This document shows, in pieces, positions 45,317 to 53,230 of a stretch of 64,000 nt of DNA. Made by a program: the position numbers and the translations under genes. This stretch comes from Salsuginibacillus kocurii DSM 18087 (GTDB lineage: Bacteria > Bacillota > Bacilli > Bacillales > Marinococcaceae), in contig NZ_KB898632.1 in the NCBI RefSeq assembly GCF_000377705.1, forward strand, positions 1 through 64,000, in the 5' to 3' direction. The notes under the pieces were generated by a model, which was given only the letters and a program-made list of their open reading frames with translations, was not told the DNA's origin and ran no database searches. Position 1 is the stretch's first letter. Each line of letters begins with the position of its first letter.

Positions 45317-46417
45317 TTATCTCCCTTCTTCACCAGCATCTATCGGCATATCCATCCGGTCAACAGCTTGTTTTAATTCATCATTTTGAATATGCGTATA
45401 GATCATCGTCGTTTGAATGGAAGAGTGCCCGAGCTGCTGTCGTAATTTCGGCACGTCATTAATGGCGCCGTGATACTTCGTAGCAAACGAATGACGCAGT
45501 TTGTGAATCGATAAGTTCGGCTTACCGAAAGCGGCCGCGTATTTTTCTATCATCTTTTCAACGGCTCTAGCCGTTAAACGGCGCATCGTTTGGTTCGGTC
45601 CCATTTTTGCTGATACGAACAATGCATTTTGCCGAGCGGAGACTTCGTATTTTTCTTTACGAATATCAACATACGTTTTTAAAAACGTCATTGCCTGCTT
45701 GGAACAATACACATATTGCTCTTTATTCCCTTTTCGCATGACGCGAACATAATAACGTTCAAAATCTACATCTTCTATATTCAAATTGACGACTTCAGAA
45801 AGCCTGAGCCCTGAACCTAATACGAGCGCTACTAGAGCTGCATCGCGCTCCCGGTTCAGTTGATAAAATCGGTAGGCTTTGGAATTGGCTCGAATTCGCG
45901 CGCCGTATCCTTCGGCAACAAACGTGCGAAACGCCTCGTAATCATCCCCGAACAATATTTTTCCTTCCATTTTGGCCGCAGTTGTTTCCATGCTTTCACG
46001 CAGATCATTCAGTTCCACTTTTGCCATGACATTGCGTCGTATGTACGGAGTTAAGTCGCGGTGTTCGGCAATGTTTTGCAAATAATAAAACAGAGACTTT
46101 AAAGCAGAAAGCTTGCGGTTAATTGTCACTTCTTTATTTCCGATTTCAAATTTCAAGTAACTGAGAAACCGTTCCACTTGGCGAACCGTCAGTGACTCTA
46201 AAAACGACAGCGGCACATCAGCGGGAGTTCCTTCGTGAAGACCTTCATTTAATGTCCATTCCAGAAAAATTTTATAGTCGTTTGCGTAATTCATCAGCGT
46301 CGCCGCCGATAAACGTCGGCGCTTATCATCAATGTACTCTTCGATATACCACGGCAAATATTCAAGCACTTTTTCAAGGTTTTGGTAATGTTTATGATTT
46401 TGATATTCATCTGGCAT
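45317..46417 (-). CDS. Tyrosine recombinase, XerS type (copy 2)
   Basis: A 366-residue recombinase homologous along its whole length to copy 1 at 14779-15831. The N-terminal arm (LPWYIEEYIDDKRRRLSAAT) and catalytic residues match: Arg in GLRLSEVV, Lys in MRKGNKEQ, HKLRH, LGHSSIQTT and Tyr in MIYTH. ATG 46417 is chosen over a TTG six bases earlier. Two XerS-like paralogues in one window suggests one serves chromosome resolution and the other a mobile or accessory role. A 32-bp perfect palindrome lies 55 bases upstream of the start. Confidence 0.85.
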   Translation of the reverse strand: MPDEYQNHKHYQNLEKVLEYLPWYIEEYIDDKRRRLSAATLMNYANDYKIFLEWTLNEGLHEGTPADVPLSFLESLTVRQVERFLSYLKFEIGNKEVTINRKLSALKSLFYYLQNIAEHRDLTPYIRRNVMAKVELNDLRESMETTAAKMEGKILFGDDYEAFRTFVAEGYGARIRANSKAYRFYQLNRERDAALVALVLGSGLRLSEVVNLNIEDVDFERYYVRVMRKGNKEQYVYCSKQAMTFLKTYVDIRKEKYEVSARQNALFVSAKMGPNQTMRRLTARAVEKMIEKYAAAFGKPNLSIHKLRHSFATKYHGAINDVPKLRQQLGHSSIQTTMIYTHIQNDELKQAVDRMDMPIDAGEEGR

Positions 46418-46472
46418 TAACAATCACACCCTTACCTTCTTATTTTACCTTGGATTGATTCTTGTGCCTAGA

Positions 46473-46504
46473 TTATTACGTCAAATTTATATTTGACGTA
46501 ATAA
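46473..46504. repeat. 32-bp perfect palindromic hairpin upstream of xerS copy 2
   Basis: TTATTACGTCAAAT and its exact complement flank a 4-base TTAT loop. No T tract follows on either strand. Possible operator, recombination site or cruciform, or weak terminator. Confidence 0.6.
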
Positions 46505-46521
46505 AGATTCTCCAAAATAAA

Positions 46522-46546
46522 TGAAGCGTCGGCGTACAACGCTTCA
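46522..46546 (-). terminator. Terminator of the 46558-47259 lipoprotein gene
   Basis: TGAAGCGT pairs with ACGCTTCA over a 9-base loop; TTTATTTTGG follows on the minus strand. Confidence 0.65.
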
Positions 46547-46557
46547 CTTCGCGGCGA

Positions 46558-47259
46558 CTATTCACTTATGGATTCAGTACTCCAGTTGACACCAATTAGG
46601 ATAACATGATCTTCACCTTCTATTATCCTTTCAATTTCTTCTTCCTCATACACATCTGAAGTCATACTAGACCCAGAGTGGAACACGTATATCCAGGCTG
46701 GTTCATCTGCTTCTACTGGTAGCTGCGGTGTGAAACTAGCTATACCTGTGTCCATTTGAAATGGGATTTCAACAAATGTGGAAGAACCTGTAAAACTGTC
46801 GTCATCTGAATCTTCCTCTGCGTAATAACTGCCAATGTCCACAGAATAATGAGTATTTATCTCTTCATTTCCAGGCGTTTTTTCACTAAAAGCAAGAAGT
46901 AATTCTTCAAACTCATCCTGTTCAAATTGCTGTTCTTCCATGGCTAGGAGGTGATCTTCAAATTCATCAACCCGTTCGCCGTCTTCATATGCTTCGACAA
47001 CAAGCTGTTTGGATTCAAAATCTGCTTCAGAAAAATTTACATCATAAACTGCTGCATGATCAGTACCCATATTTAAATAGCGGTCTTTTTCCCCTTCAAG
47101 CATCTTATATTCCAAGTAATTATCTGCTTCTTCTTCGTTTGCATTTTCAGCTGCTGCTTCCGTCTCGGGAGATTCTGTCGTTTCCTGTTGCTCTTCTTCT
47201 CCGTTACAAGCAATCAGGAGAGCTGGAATCATAAGCAGTATCCCCTTTACTTTCATCAT
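46558..47259 (-). CDS. Acidic lipoprotein, unknown
   Basis: A 233-residue lipoprotein: MMKVKGILLMIPALLIAC ends in the lipobox LIAC with Cys at 18, followed by a Glu/Thr-rich linker (about 20-45) and an acidic globular domain ending VILIGVNWSTESISE. The signature is of a substrate-free surface lipoprotein; no family was recognised. A GGGGGATT site precedes the ATG. Confidence 0.65.
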   Translation of the reverse strand: MMKVKGILLMIPALLIACNGEEEQQETTESPETEAAAENANEEEADNYLEYKMLEGEKDRYLNMGTDHAAVYDVNFSEADFESKQLVVEAYEDGERVDEFEDHLLAMEEQQFEQDEFEELLLAFSEKTPGNEEINTHYSVDIGSYYAEEDSDDDSFTGSSTFVEIPFQMDTGIASFTPQLPVEADEPAWIYVFHSGSSMTSDVYEEEEIERIIEGEDHVILIGVNWSTESISE

Positions 47260-47318
47260 AATCCCCCTATATATAAATCATATGAAAATTTTAACATGTT
47301 GCCGGTACAGGAAAAAGC

Positions 47319-48125
47319 TTATTTCTTCATTCTATCTTTTTTTATCCATTCGGAAGAATAATCAGCTGCTTCTCGCACTGAAAAGAGCTTTGACTTAGCT
47401 GAGCCAATATAACCTGTCGGGACTTCATGCTCTTTTTCAAAATCCGCCCCTAACTCGGCAAACTGTTCTTCTTTGGTTTCTATATCTTGATACGTTTCCC
47501 AAACTCTTTTTCCATGTTGTTCGATCGGCGCCCCTTGTTTCATAAAGGTAGGATTTGGCGCGTAGTACTCCCCTAAATGAAAACTTGTATTGCTGTCATA
47601 TCCTACACCGAGTAGCAGCACGGACGCGTTCATCTCGTACAAATATTGCAGAGGGGATTCCTTCCCTAAGCCAAAATCTAGTGAATGCGTTTCAATCACC
47701 GCTTCTTTGTCTCGACCCCAGGCAGCAAACGAAACAACAGGGTGATCACTACGAACGACCCCTGGATACGTACGAAATGCTTCCGCAATTTTGCCCATTC
47801 CACGCGTAGGTGTAACCGCAGGGTCAAATACCGGCATCGTTTCTCGCACTGTGTCCCACCATTTACGTGGAATGGCAGGATCTCCCCATTCAGCTGGATC
47901 ACTCCAATCCGCACTATGCGCCGGCATTACAAGTGTCCCTTTTTCCGTGAGTGCTGTTTGGAGCGCTTGAATAACTGCGATACTCCCTCCATTCACCCAG
48001 CCTATAGAGGAGAGGGAAGAATGCATAATTACTGTCATTCCAGCTTCTATTCCTACTTCGTGAAAGTCTTTTGTTAAGGTATCGACCGTACGGGGAGAGG
48101 GTGTTTGTTGAACGAGTTTCTTCAT
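47319..48125 (-). CDS. AAC(3)-family aminoglycoside N-acetyltransferase (YokD-like)
   Basis: A 268-residue acetyltransferase of the FrbF/antibiotic NAT family. Conserved segments are MTVIMHSSLSSIGWVNGGS near 30-48, GTLVMPAHSADWSDP near 62-76, PTRGMGKIAEAFRTYPGVVR near 101-120 and SDHPVVSFAAWG near 121-132, where the HP-x-x-S-F-x-A-x-G motif is diagnostic. It transfers acetyl from acetyl-CoA to the 3-amino group of aminoglycosides; chromosomal Bacillus versions may have another native substrate. GGAGGT precedes the ATG. Confidence 0.85.
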   Translation of the reverse strand: MKKLVQQTPSPRTVDTLTKDFHEVGIEAGMTVIMHSSLSSIGWVNGGSIAVIQALQTALTEKGTLVMPAHSADWSDPAEWGDPAIPRKWWDTVRETMPVFDPAVTPTRGMGKIAEAFRTYPGVVRSDHPVVSFAAWGRDKEAVIETHSLDFGLGKESPLQYLYEMNASVLLLGVGYDSNTSFHLGEYYAPNPTFMKQGAPIEQHGKRVWETYQDIETKEEQFAELGADFEKEHEVPTGYIGSAKSKLFSVREAADYSSEWIKKDRMKK

Positions 48126-48159
48126 TATATACCTCCATGTGTGATGCTTTTCTAAAGAA

Positions 48160-48187
48160 AAAAAAGCTCATGAGAAAATCTCATGAG
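48160..48187 (-). terminator. Terminator between the 45-codon ORF and AAC(3)
   Basis: GCTCATGAGA/TCTCATGAGC with a 3-4 base loop, followed on the minus strand by TTTTTTTTC. Confidence 0.8.
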
Positions 48188-48238
48188 CCTTACGCTTTTA
48201 TATGTCACTATCCTAAAAGCTATACGGAGCGAGAATTT

Positions 48239-48376
48239 TCAGCGGCTGCTAGGTGATGCATATTTAAAAAAGGGCATACGTATCCAATTTTGTAATACAT
48301 CATAAAAAACAGCTCGACAAAAATAGAGAAAGTCTAGGTACTGCTTTTGGGCAGGGCTAAACCATTCTACTGTCAT
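48239..48376 (-). CDS. 45-residue peptide with its own promoter and terminator
   Basis: MTVEWFSPAQKQYLDFLYFC and onward to MPFFKYASPSSR, aromatic-rich with one amphipathic or weakly hydrophobic helix. A strong GGAGGTGG lies eight bases upstream of the ATG. It is bracketed by a promoter with embedded operator (48410-48438) and a terminator (48160-48187), so it appears to be a regulated single-gene unit. No homologue recognised; not part of the grd operon by distance and its own promoter. Confidence 0.55.
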   Translation of the reverse strand: MTVEWFSPAQKQYLDFLYFCRAVFYDVLQNWIRMPFFKYASPSSR

Positions 48377-48409
48377 CTCGCTCCACCTCCGTTCACATAT
48401 GGTTCTTTT

Positions 48410-48438
48410 ATAGTAGACTATTTTTCTTAAATAGTCAA
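48410..48438 (-). promoter_or_regulatory. Promoter with operator in the spacer
   Basis: TTGACT (48433-48438), 17-base spacer, TACTAT (48410-48415) on the minus strand. The perfect inverted repeat GACTATTT-N5-AAATAGTC (48416-48436) occupies the spacer, an ideal place for a repressor. Confidence 0.65.
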
Positions 48439-48606
48439 TTGTTTCCAACAGACATATGTGTAAGCTATATAAGTAGTTGTTATTATACTTGAGTGGTGAA
48501 GTACAAGAACAGAAGGGGGAAAGCAAGCAGTTACTTCCGCTCAATGCGATGCAATCCGAGCAGCACCACTCTACTCCCCCTCAGAGGGACAATTTGTTTG
48601 AATTCA

Positions 48607-49074
48607 TTAGAAACTAGATGTCCCTTCTCTTACGTTTTTCATAACTTCACAGATTTCTTCTTTGTCAAGAGATAATTCCATAAGTCCAATTTGGTCGTCA
48701 TATACGTCTAGTGGTATGGCTGCTTTCATTTCGTCTTCAAGAATATGATAGACGGGGATATCAAGCGCTATTCCTGCTAATGGTCCGGCATAGGTCGGGT
48801 CCCCGGCAGTAACGGTTTCGGCAAAAATCTCGGCGCTGTCTTCATCAGGCGAGCCTAACACGACCAATAGATTTTCTTTCCCATAGACTTCCGCTGCTTT
48901 CTTTACCTCTTCTTGAACCACCTGGTCCATTGCACCGGCGGCCGTTCAAACAAAGCACTGCGTATCTTTGTAAATGATGTCGGCTTCTGTTTGTTTCATG
49001 CATGCTTCAATGGCCGGTGCCGGCACACCGTCTCTTTCCCCTAACACAAACACTTTTTTTCCTGCTAATTTCAT
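48607..49074 (-). CDS. grdA: Selenoprotein A of a glycine/betaine-type reductase (in-frame UGA = Sec)
   Basis: A 155-residue selenoprotein read through UGA at 48946-48948. The protein runs MKLAGKKVFVLGERDGVPAP to TQCFV-U-TAAGAM and on to VTAGDPTYAGPLAG, the canonical GrdA order; Sec is residue 43. GrdA carries the selenoether intermediate and passes the acyl group to protein C while being re-reduced by thioredoxin. ATG 49074 was chosen because AAAGGA is eight bases upstream; an ATG at 49083 is almost on the ribosome site. It is the last gene of the operon. Ordinary translation would stop at codon 43. Confidence 0.92.
48914..48948 (-). promoter_or_regulatory. Predicted SECIS hairpin of grdA
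   Basis: Starting with the UGA itself, TGAAC pairs with GTTCA, CGCC with GGTG and GGT with ACC, leaving a 7-base loop GCAATGG and two small bulges. Position directly after UGA is as required by bacterial SelB. Confidence 0.55.
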
Positions 49075-49092
49075 TGTACTCATCCTTTCCTA

Positions 49093-49425
49093 TTAATAAT
49101 GGGAAACGCCAAGACTTTCGTTGATTAATGCTTCGATATCATCTTTTGTTAGGCTATCACCAGAAATTCGTTTCACGACTTCTCCGTCTTTGAACAGCAG
49201 AAAAGCAGGAAGCCCCATTACACGGTATTGAATGCAAAGCTTGCGGTTTTCCGCACTGTTCAATTTAACAAGCTTAACCTGCTCGTGGTACGTGTGACTT
49301 AATTGTTCTACTTCTGGCATGAGCGTGAGGCAAGGCTGGCAGCTTGGTCCCCAAAAATCGACAATGACAGGTTTGTCAGCTTGCAGCACTTCTTCAGTAA
49401 AATTTTTCTTGTTTACTTCAATCAT
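49093..49425 (-). CDS. trxA: Thioredoxin of the Grd operon
   Basis: A 110-residue thioredoxin. The active site reads FWGPSCQPC, so the redox pair is CQPC rather than CGPC; the cis-Pro is in MGLPAFLLF. Variant thioredoxins of this kind are characteristic of grd operons, where they reduce the oxidised Sec-Cys bond of GrdA. It overlaps the grdC stop by eight bases, and AAAGGAG lies upstream. Confidence 0.9.
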   Translation of the reverse strand: MIEVNKKNFTEEVLQADKPVIVDFWGPSCQPCLTLMPEVEQLSHTYHEQVKLVKLNSAENRKLCIQYRVMGLPAFLLFKDGEVVKRISGDSLTKDDIEALINESLGVSHY

Positions 49426-50875
49426 CAGGATTCACTCCTTTGTTTTTTTCGATGAGAAAAGACATGCCATCAGAAAGCGTTGTCATTTTACCTAAAAACA
49501 AACTTCCTTTTCCGATAAACATAGCATTTTCGATTTCTTGCTTCATGATCATATCTCTGGCATGACCGAGAAAAGGGATCGCAGACGCAATGTGCCCTTG
49601 GGTTGGGGAAAAACCAGGCAAGCCCCGTTCTTCTTCAAACCGTTTCATTTCACTTCGTTCAATTTCGTTTCGTTTCACCGCCATTGCTGCTAACGTACGG
49701 TAATTGCCTCGTGGTACATTTCCGTTCCCATTCGGTTCCGTGGCATCCGGATTGTGCAATTCCACCGCATATTTATCAATGTCTGTCATCTTTTTTCCCA
49801 ATCGTTCAAGAGGGTTGATTACAAGCGCTTCGTATATGGCTTGAGCAGAGGATCCAGCAGCTATATCATGTTTGCCCACGGCGTCCAATCGAAGTGCTGG
49901 GCTTTTGCCATCGTCAGCTCCTATCAAAATGGCAATCGCACCCATTTGATCTTCTATAATCGGCATGTTTTTCGAGAGATTGCCGGCAAATTTCATACCT
50001 AATTTTGCGGTACTGCCGCCGCCGATCACGACGATATCTTTGTAGAGTCCTGCTTGGACGAGGCTGCCAGCGATATTGACAGCATGGGTCGGCGCGCAGC
50101 AGAAGGATTTCACATCTGCTCCGGAAGCGTTCATGCAGCCAGCATGCTCAGCGATTGACTTGGCCATGTTTCCCCCACCGCGCTGATACCGATCCCCGAC
50201 TGCTTCTTCATCACAGCCTAGAACATACTGAATGTTTTCAGCCTGGACGTCGAAAGAACGCAGGGCATGGCGCATAGCGACAATCCCGGTTGCTTTATTG
50301 CTCAAGTTCTCTAATAAAGTGTGCGCACTCAGTGACTCATCTTCCTCGTGACCTGCTTCAAAAGCACCAATGAGCTGGCTTTTATTCACGTATAACGGCA
50401 ACGCATAACCTGTCGCTACCTTCTCTTCAATTTCAACCAAACTAACGCCACTCCCGATCTTCTCCATGTCATTTGCCATCATTAAAGGATGCAGGGCCAG
50501 TTTTGGTTTTACTTGTTCTGCTAGAAATTGAGCTTCAAAGCTGACGAGGTTAAATACGTCGGCTAGTTTTAGCCAACCGTAAAATTCTTCCTCAGGGAGA
50601 ATCTCACCCCAGGGGCTGAAGCGTTCAGCATCTGCATGTGGAACAGTGGTCCATGGCCGTTCATATTGATTCAACAAATGGGGGCGAAGATTTCCAATAA
50701 AGACTTGATTGGGCAAGTAAGCAACCGCTTCATCAAAACTTCGTAAACCGTTCAAGATTTTATCTAGTACGAGCGGGTCTGTTTGAATTTCTCGATGCGG
50801 TTTTGAGCCGTAGCGTACAAGTCCTGGTGTATGGGCAAGACAATAGGAAACTCCTTTAATAACTGGCGTTGTCAT
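49418..50875 (-). CDS. grdC: Reductase protein C, beta subunit (thiolase-like)
   Basis: A 485-residue protein of the GrdC family with the thiolase/ketoacyl-synthase fold. The putative acyl-accepting cysteines are in VKSFCCAPTH (about 259-260); VELHNPDATEPNGNGNVPRG and SPTQGHIASAIPFLGHA carry the conserved His positions. In clostridia GrdC takes the acyl group from GrdA, and GrdD releases it as acetyl phosphate. No grdD follows here. The ATG overlaps trxB by 20 bases, with AGGAGGTG upstream. Confidence 0.88.
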   Translation of the reverse strand: MTTPVIKGVSYCLAHTPGLVRYGSKPHREIQTDPLVLDKILNGLRSFDEAVAYLPNQVFIGNLRPHLLNQYERPWTTVPHADAERFSPWGEILPEEEFYGWLKLADVFNLVSFEAQFLAEQVKPKLALHPLMMANDMEKIGSGVSLVEIEEKVATGYALPLYVNKSQLIGAFEAGHEEDESLSAHTLLENLSNKATGIVAMRHALRSFDVQAENIQYVLGCDEEAVGDRYQRGGGNMAKSIAEHAGCMNASGADVKSFCCAPTHAVNIAGSLVQAGLYKDIVVIGGGSTAKLGMKFAGNLSKNMPIIEDQMGAIAILIGADDGKSPALRLDAVGKHDIAAGSSAQAIYEALVINPLERLGKKMTDIDKYAVELHNPDATEPNGNGNVPRGNYRTLAAMAVKRNEIERSEMKRFEEERGLPGFSPTQGHIASAIPFLGHARDMIMKQEIENAMFIGKGSLFLGKMTTLSDGMSFLIEKNKGVNPDD

Positions 50876-51833
50876 GTTCTTTCACCTCCTGTTCTGTCTG
50901 CAGTTTTTCCTCAAGATAGTCTACATAGTGCTGAGCGGACATGGCTGCGATGCTGCCGTCTCCAGTGGCCGTAACGATTTGGCGCAGCATTTTTTCATTC
51001 ACATCGCCTGCGGAAAAAATGCCGTCTATACTTGTTTTCATATTTTCATCGACTAACACGTAGCCGTTTTCGTTCGTAATTCCTAATCTGTTCACGCAAC
51101 TTGTCAGCGGGTCCATCCCGATATAAATAAACACGCCAACGCACGGATAATCACTTTCTTCGCCCGTGATGGTATGTTTTATTCGTACGCCTGATACCAT
51201 CCCGTCTCCGAGAATCTCTTCAACCGTGTGATTCCAGATGAACTCAATCTTTTCATGCGCAAAGGCGCGATTTTGTAGAATCCGTTGGGCCCGAAGCTCA
51301 TCGCGGCGGTGAATAACTGTCACTTTAGAAGCAAACCGAGTAAGAAACACTGCTTCTTCCACCGCTGCATCACCGCCTCCGACTACAACGACTTCCAGAT
51401 CTTCGAAAAAGGCTCCGTCACATACTGCACAGTACGAGACGCCGAAACCCGACAATTCTTTTTCACCCGGGATATTTAAACTGCGGTGTTTCGCCCCGGT
51501 CCCGATAATGACTGATTTTGCTTGATAAGGGTACCCGTCTACTAGCACCGTCTTGTAAGGGAAGTCATCCTTAATCTCTTCAACATTGCCGTTTAAAACT
51601 TCAGTCCCAAATTTAACGGAATGTTCTAACATTTCTCTCGATAAATCAGGACCTAGAATGTGACGATAGCCTGGATAATTTTCAATGGCTTCTGTTTTTG
51701 TCATTTGACCACCGGGCTGTGAGTTTTCTACGAGCAAGGTTGACATGTTTGCTCTTGCCGTATAAACCGCCGCTGTCATCCCTGCAGGACCGGCCCCTGC
51801 AATAATTACGTCGTACACACAAGTACCTGTCAT
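50856..51833 (-). CDS. trxB: Thioredoxin reductase of the Grd operon
   Basis: A 325-residue NADPH-dependent flavoprotein. The FAD site is IAGAGPAGMTAAVYTARANM near 10-29, the redox pair is CAVC (YCAVCDGAFFEDL) near 140, the NADPH site is VVVGGGDAAVEEAVFL near 153-168, and the second FAD motif is GIFSAGDVNEK near 285. It reduces the neighbouring thioredoxin. A start at 51833 follows GGAGGGGG. Confidence 0.92.
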   Translation of the reverse strand: MTGTCVYDVIIAGAGPAGMTAAVYTARANMSTLLVENSQPGGQMTKTEAIENYPGYRHILGPDLSREMLEHSVKFGTEVLNGNVEEIKDDFPYKTVLVDGYPYQAKSVIIGTGAKHRSLNIPGEKELSGFGVSYCAVCDGAFFEDLEVVVVGGGDAAVEEAVFLTRFASKVTVIHRRDELRAQRILQNRAFAHEKIEFIWNHTVEEILGDGMVSGVRIKHTITGEESDYPCVGVFIYIGMDPLTSCVNRLGITNENGYVLVDENMKTSIDGIFSAGDVNEKMLRQIVTATGDGSIAAMSAQHYVDYLEEKLQTEQEVKEHDNASY

Positions 51834-51898
51834 CTAACCCCCTCCTTACGCACAATTTGGTTATTCCTACTCTCCACTACCTAGTTAACAACAAACTT

Positions 51899-53218
51899 TT
51901 ATTTTTTCACTTCAAAAATGGTCGCCTCTTCTATAGTCGTGAGTAACGCTTGCATTGCCACTTCTACCCGCTGCTTTCGTAATGATTTCTGTTCTTCTGC
52001 CGATTTGTTCATATCACCCAGCGGATAAGGAATGGCTACTGCCGGTACAATCCGATTGGCTCCGACCGTTTTCGCAATTGAGACGAGATTAGCAAGCTGA
52101 ACGACAGGCAAGCCAGTTTTTTCGAGCTCCTTTGCTATCGTTGCCCCGCAACGAGTACACGTTCCTCAGGTGGAAGTGAGAATAACAGCAGAGACATTGG
52201 CACGTTGAAGATCTTTAGCTATTTCTGTTCCCATCCGGGCCGCTTCGGCTTGAGTGGTGCCTGTGCCCACAGTTGAATAAATATACGGATGAATGCTGCC
52301 GAGCTTGGCTTCTTGCTCCAACTCCCGCATCGCATCGAGAGGCACAATCACATTCGGGTCTTGATTTGCAGCAGAGGGATCAAAGCCGCCGTGAATGGTT
52401 TCCCAGCTGCCAGCTTCTAGCTCATATAATGCGTCCACCTCATATTTCCCCCACTTGGTTGCTGAAGCGGATTGAATGTGGTCTGGATTGCCTTTTGGCA
52501 CAATCCCTCCTGAGCTGACCAACGCAATGGTTGCCTCTTCCATCTTTTCAACTGCCGGGGCAATGGCCACTTTAGCTGGAACCGGCATTGGCATTTCAGT
52601 GTGGAACGGTTCATCATTCAGTTTTTTTAACAGCATCTCGACCGCGCGCTCTGCCCCCGTACGGTTGCTGCCATCAAAAGCTTCCAGTCGTTTGCCTCGT
52701 GAAAAATATCCTTCTTCTGCGGCTGGTCTCAATTTATCTGCTTGTAGCATCCGTTTGGAAAAATCAGCTACCTTCTTCACATCTTTTCGCATGGCTGCAG
52801 CATTTGCCCCACCCGAGAAGATATAAAGTTCGTGTGCATACATCTCTACAGCTGGATTTTCCTCATTCATCGACGCAATAACTGGAACGCGAAAGCGCTC
52901 TTGCACAGCTTTACCCAGTGCCCCGCACGCCAGGCCATAACGACCCGCCAAAAATGCAGGACCAGCAATAAAAATATCAAACTCGATCGTTTCTAACTCG
53001 GTCAGCACCTGCTCAATCGCTTCGTCCGTCTTTGAGCCGATGAAGTTATCGCCGCAAATGACTGTGTGCGTTACTTCTGCCACAGGTGCAAGCTTCTGGT
53101 GAAGCAACATACCCGGACCGACATGCCCTTCATGCAGCTGGGGTGCAATATCTGCTTGATTTTCGCCGCCGATTTGTCCGAAAAATTGATTCAGATAATG
53201 GACAGCTTTTTTCACCAC
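51899..53218 (-). CDS. grdB: Selenoprotein B subunit of a glycine/sarcosine/betaine-type reductase (in-frame UGA = Sec)
   Basis: A 439-residue selenoprotein read through UGA at 52166-52168, giving Sec351 in AVILTST-U-GTCTRCGATI; the U-x-x-C-x-x-C motif is intact. The start VKKAVHYLNQFFGQIGGENQ and the tail GANRIVPAVAIPYPLGDMNK are typical of GrdB-like subunits. This subunit attacks the amine substrate and is paired with the GrdE-like protein encoded 12 bases upstream. Which substrate (glycine, betaine, sarcosine or other) cannot be told from these motifs. Ordinary translation would stop after 350 codons. Confidence 0.92.
52139..52168 (-). promoter_or_regulatory. Predicted SECIS hairpin of grdB
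   Basis: Twelve bases after UGA, CGTTGC (52148-52153) pairs with GCAACG (52139-52144) around a GGG loop, with an extra T-A pair below. A G-rich apical loop at this spacing suits SelB. Confidence 0.6.
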
Positions 53219-53230
53219 TTCACCTCCTTC

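Noticed and set aside
47555-48077. Plus-strand frames of 84 and 130 codons
   Set aside because: Antisense to the clearly homologous AAC(3) gene and without protein-like character.
51899-52168. Reading grdB as a pseudogene with a premature stop
   Set aside because: The stop is UGA exactly at the Sec position, frame and conserved motifs continue unbroken, and grdA in the same operon shows the same feature.
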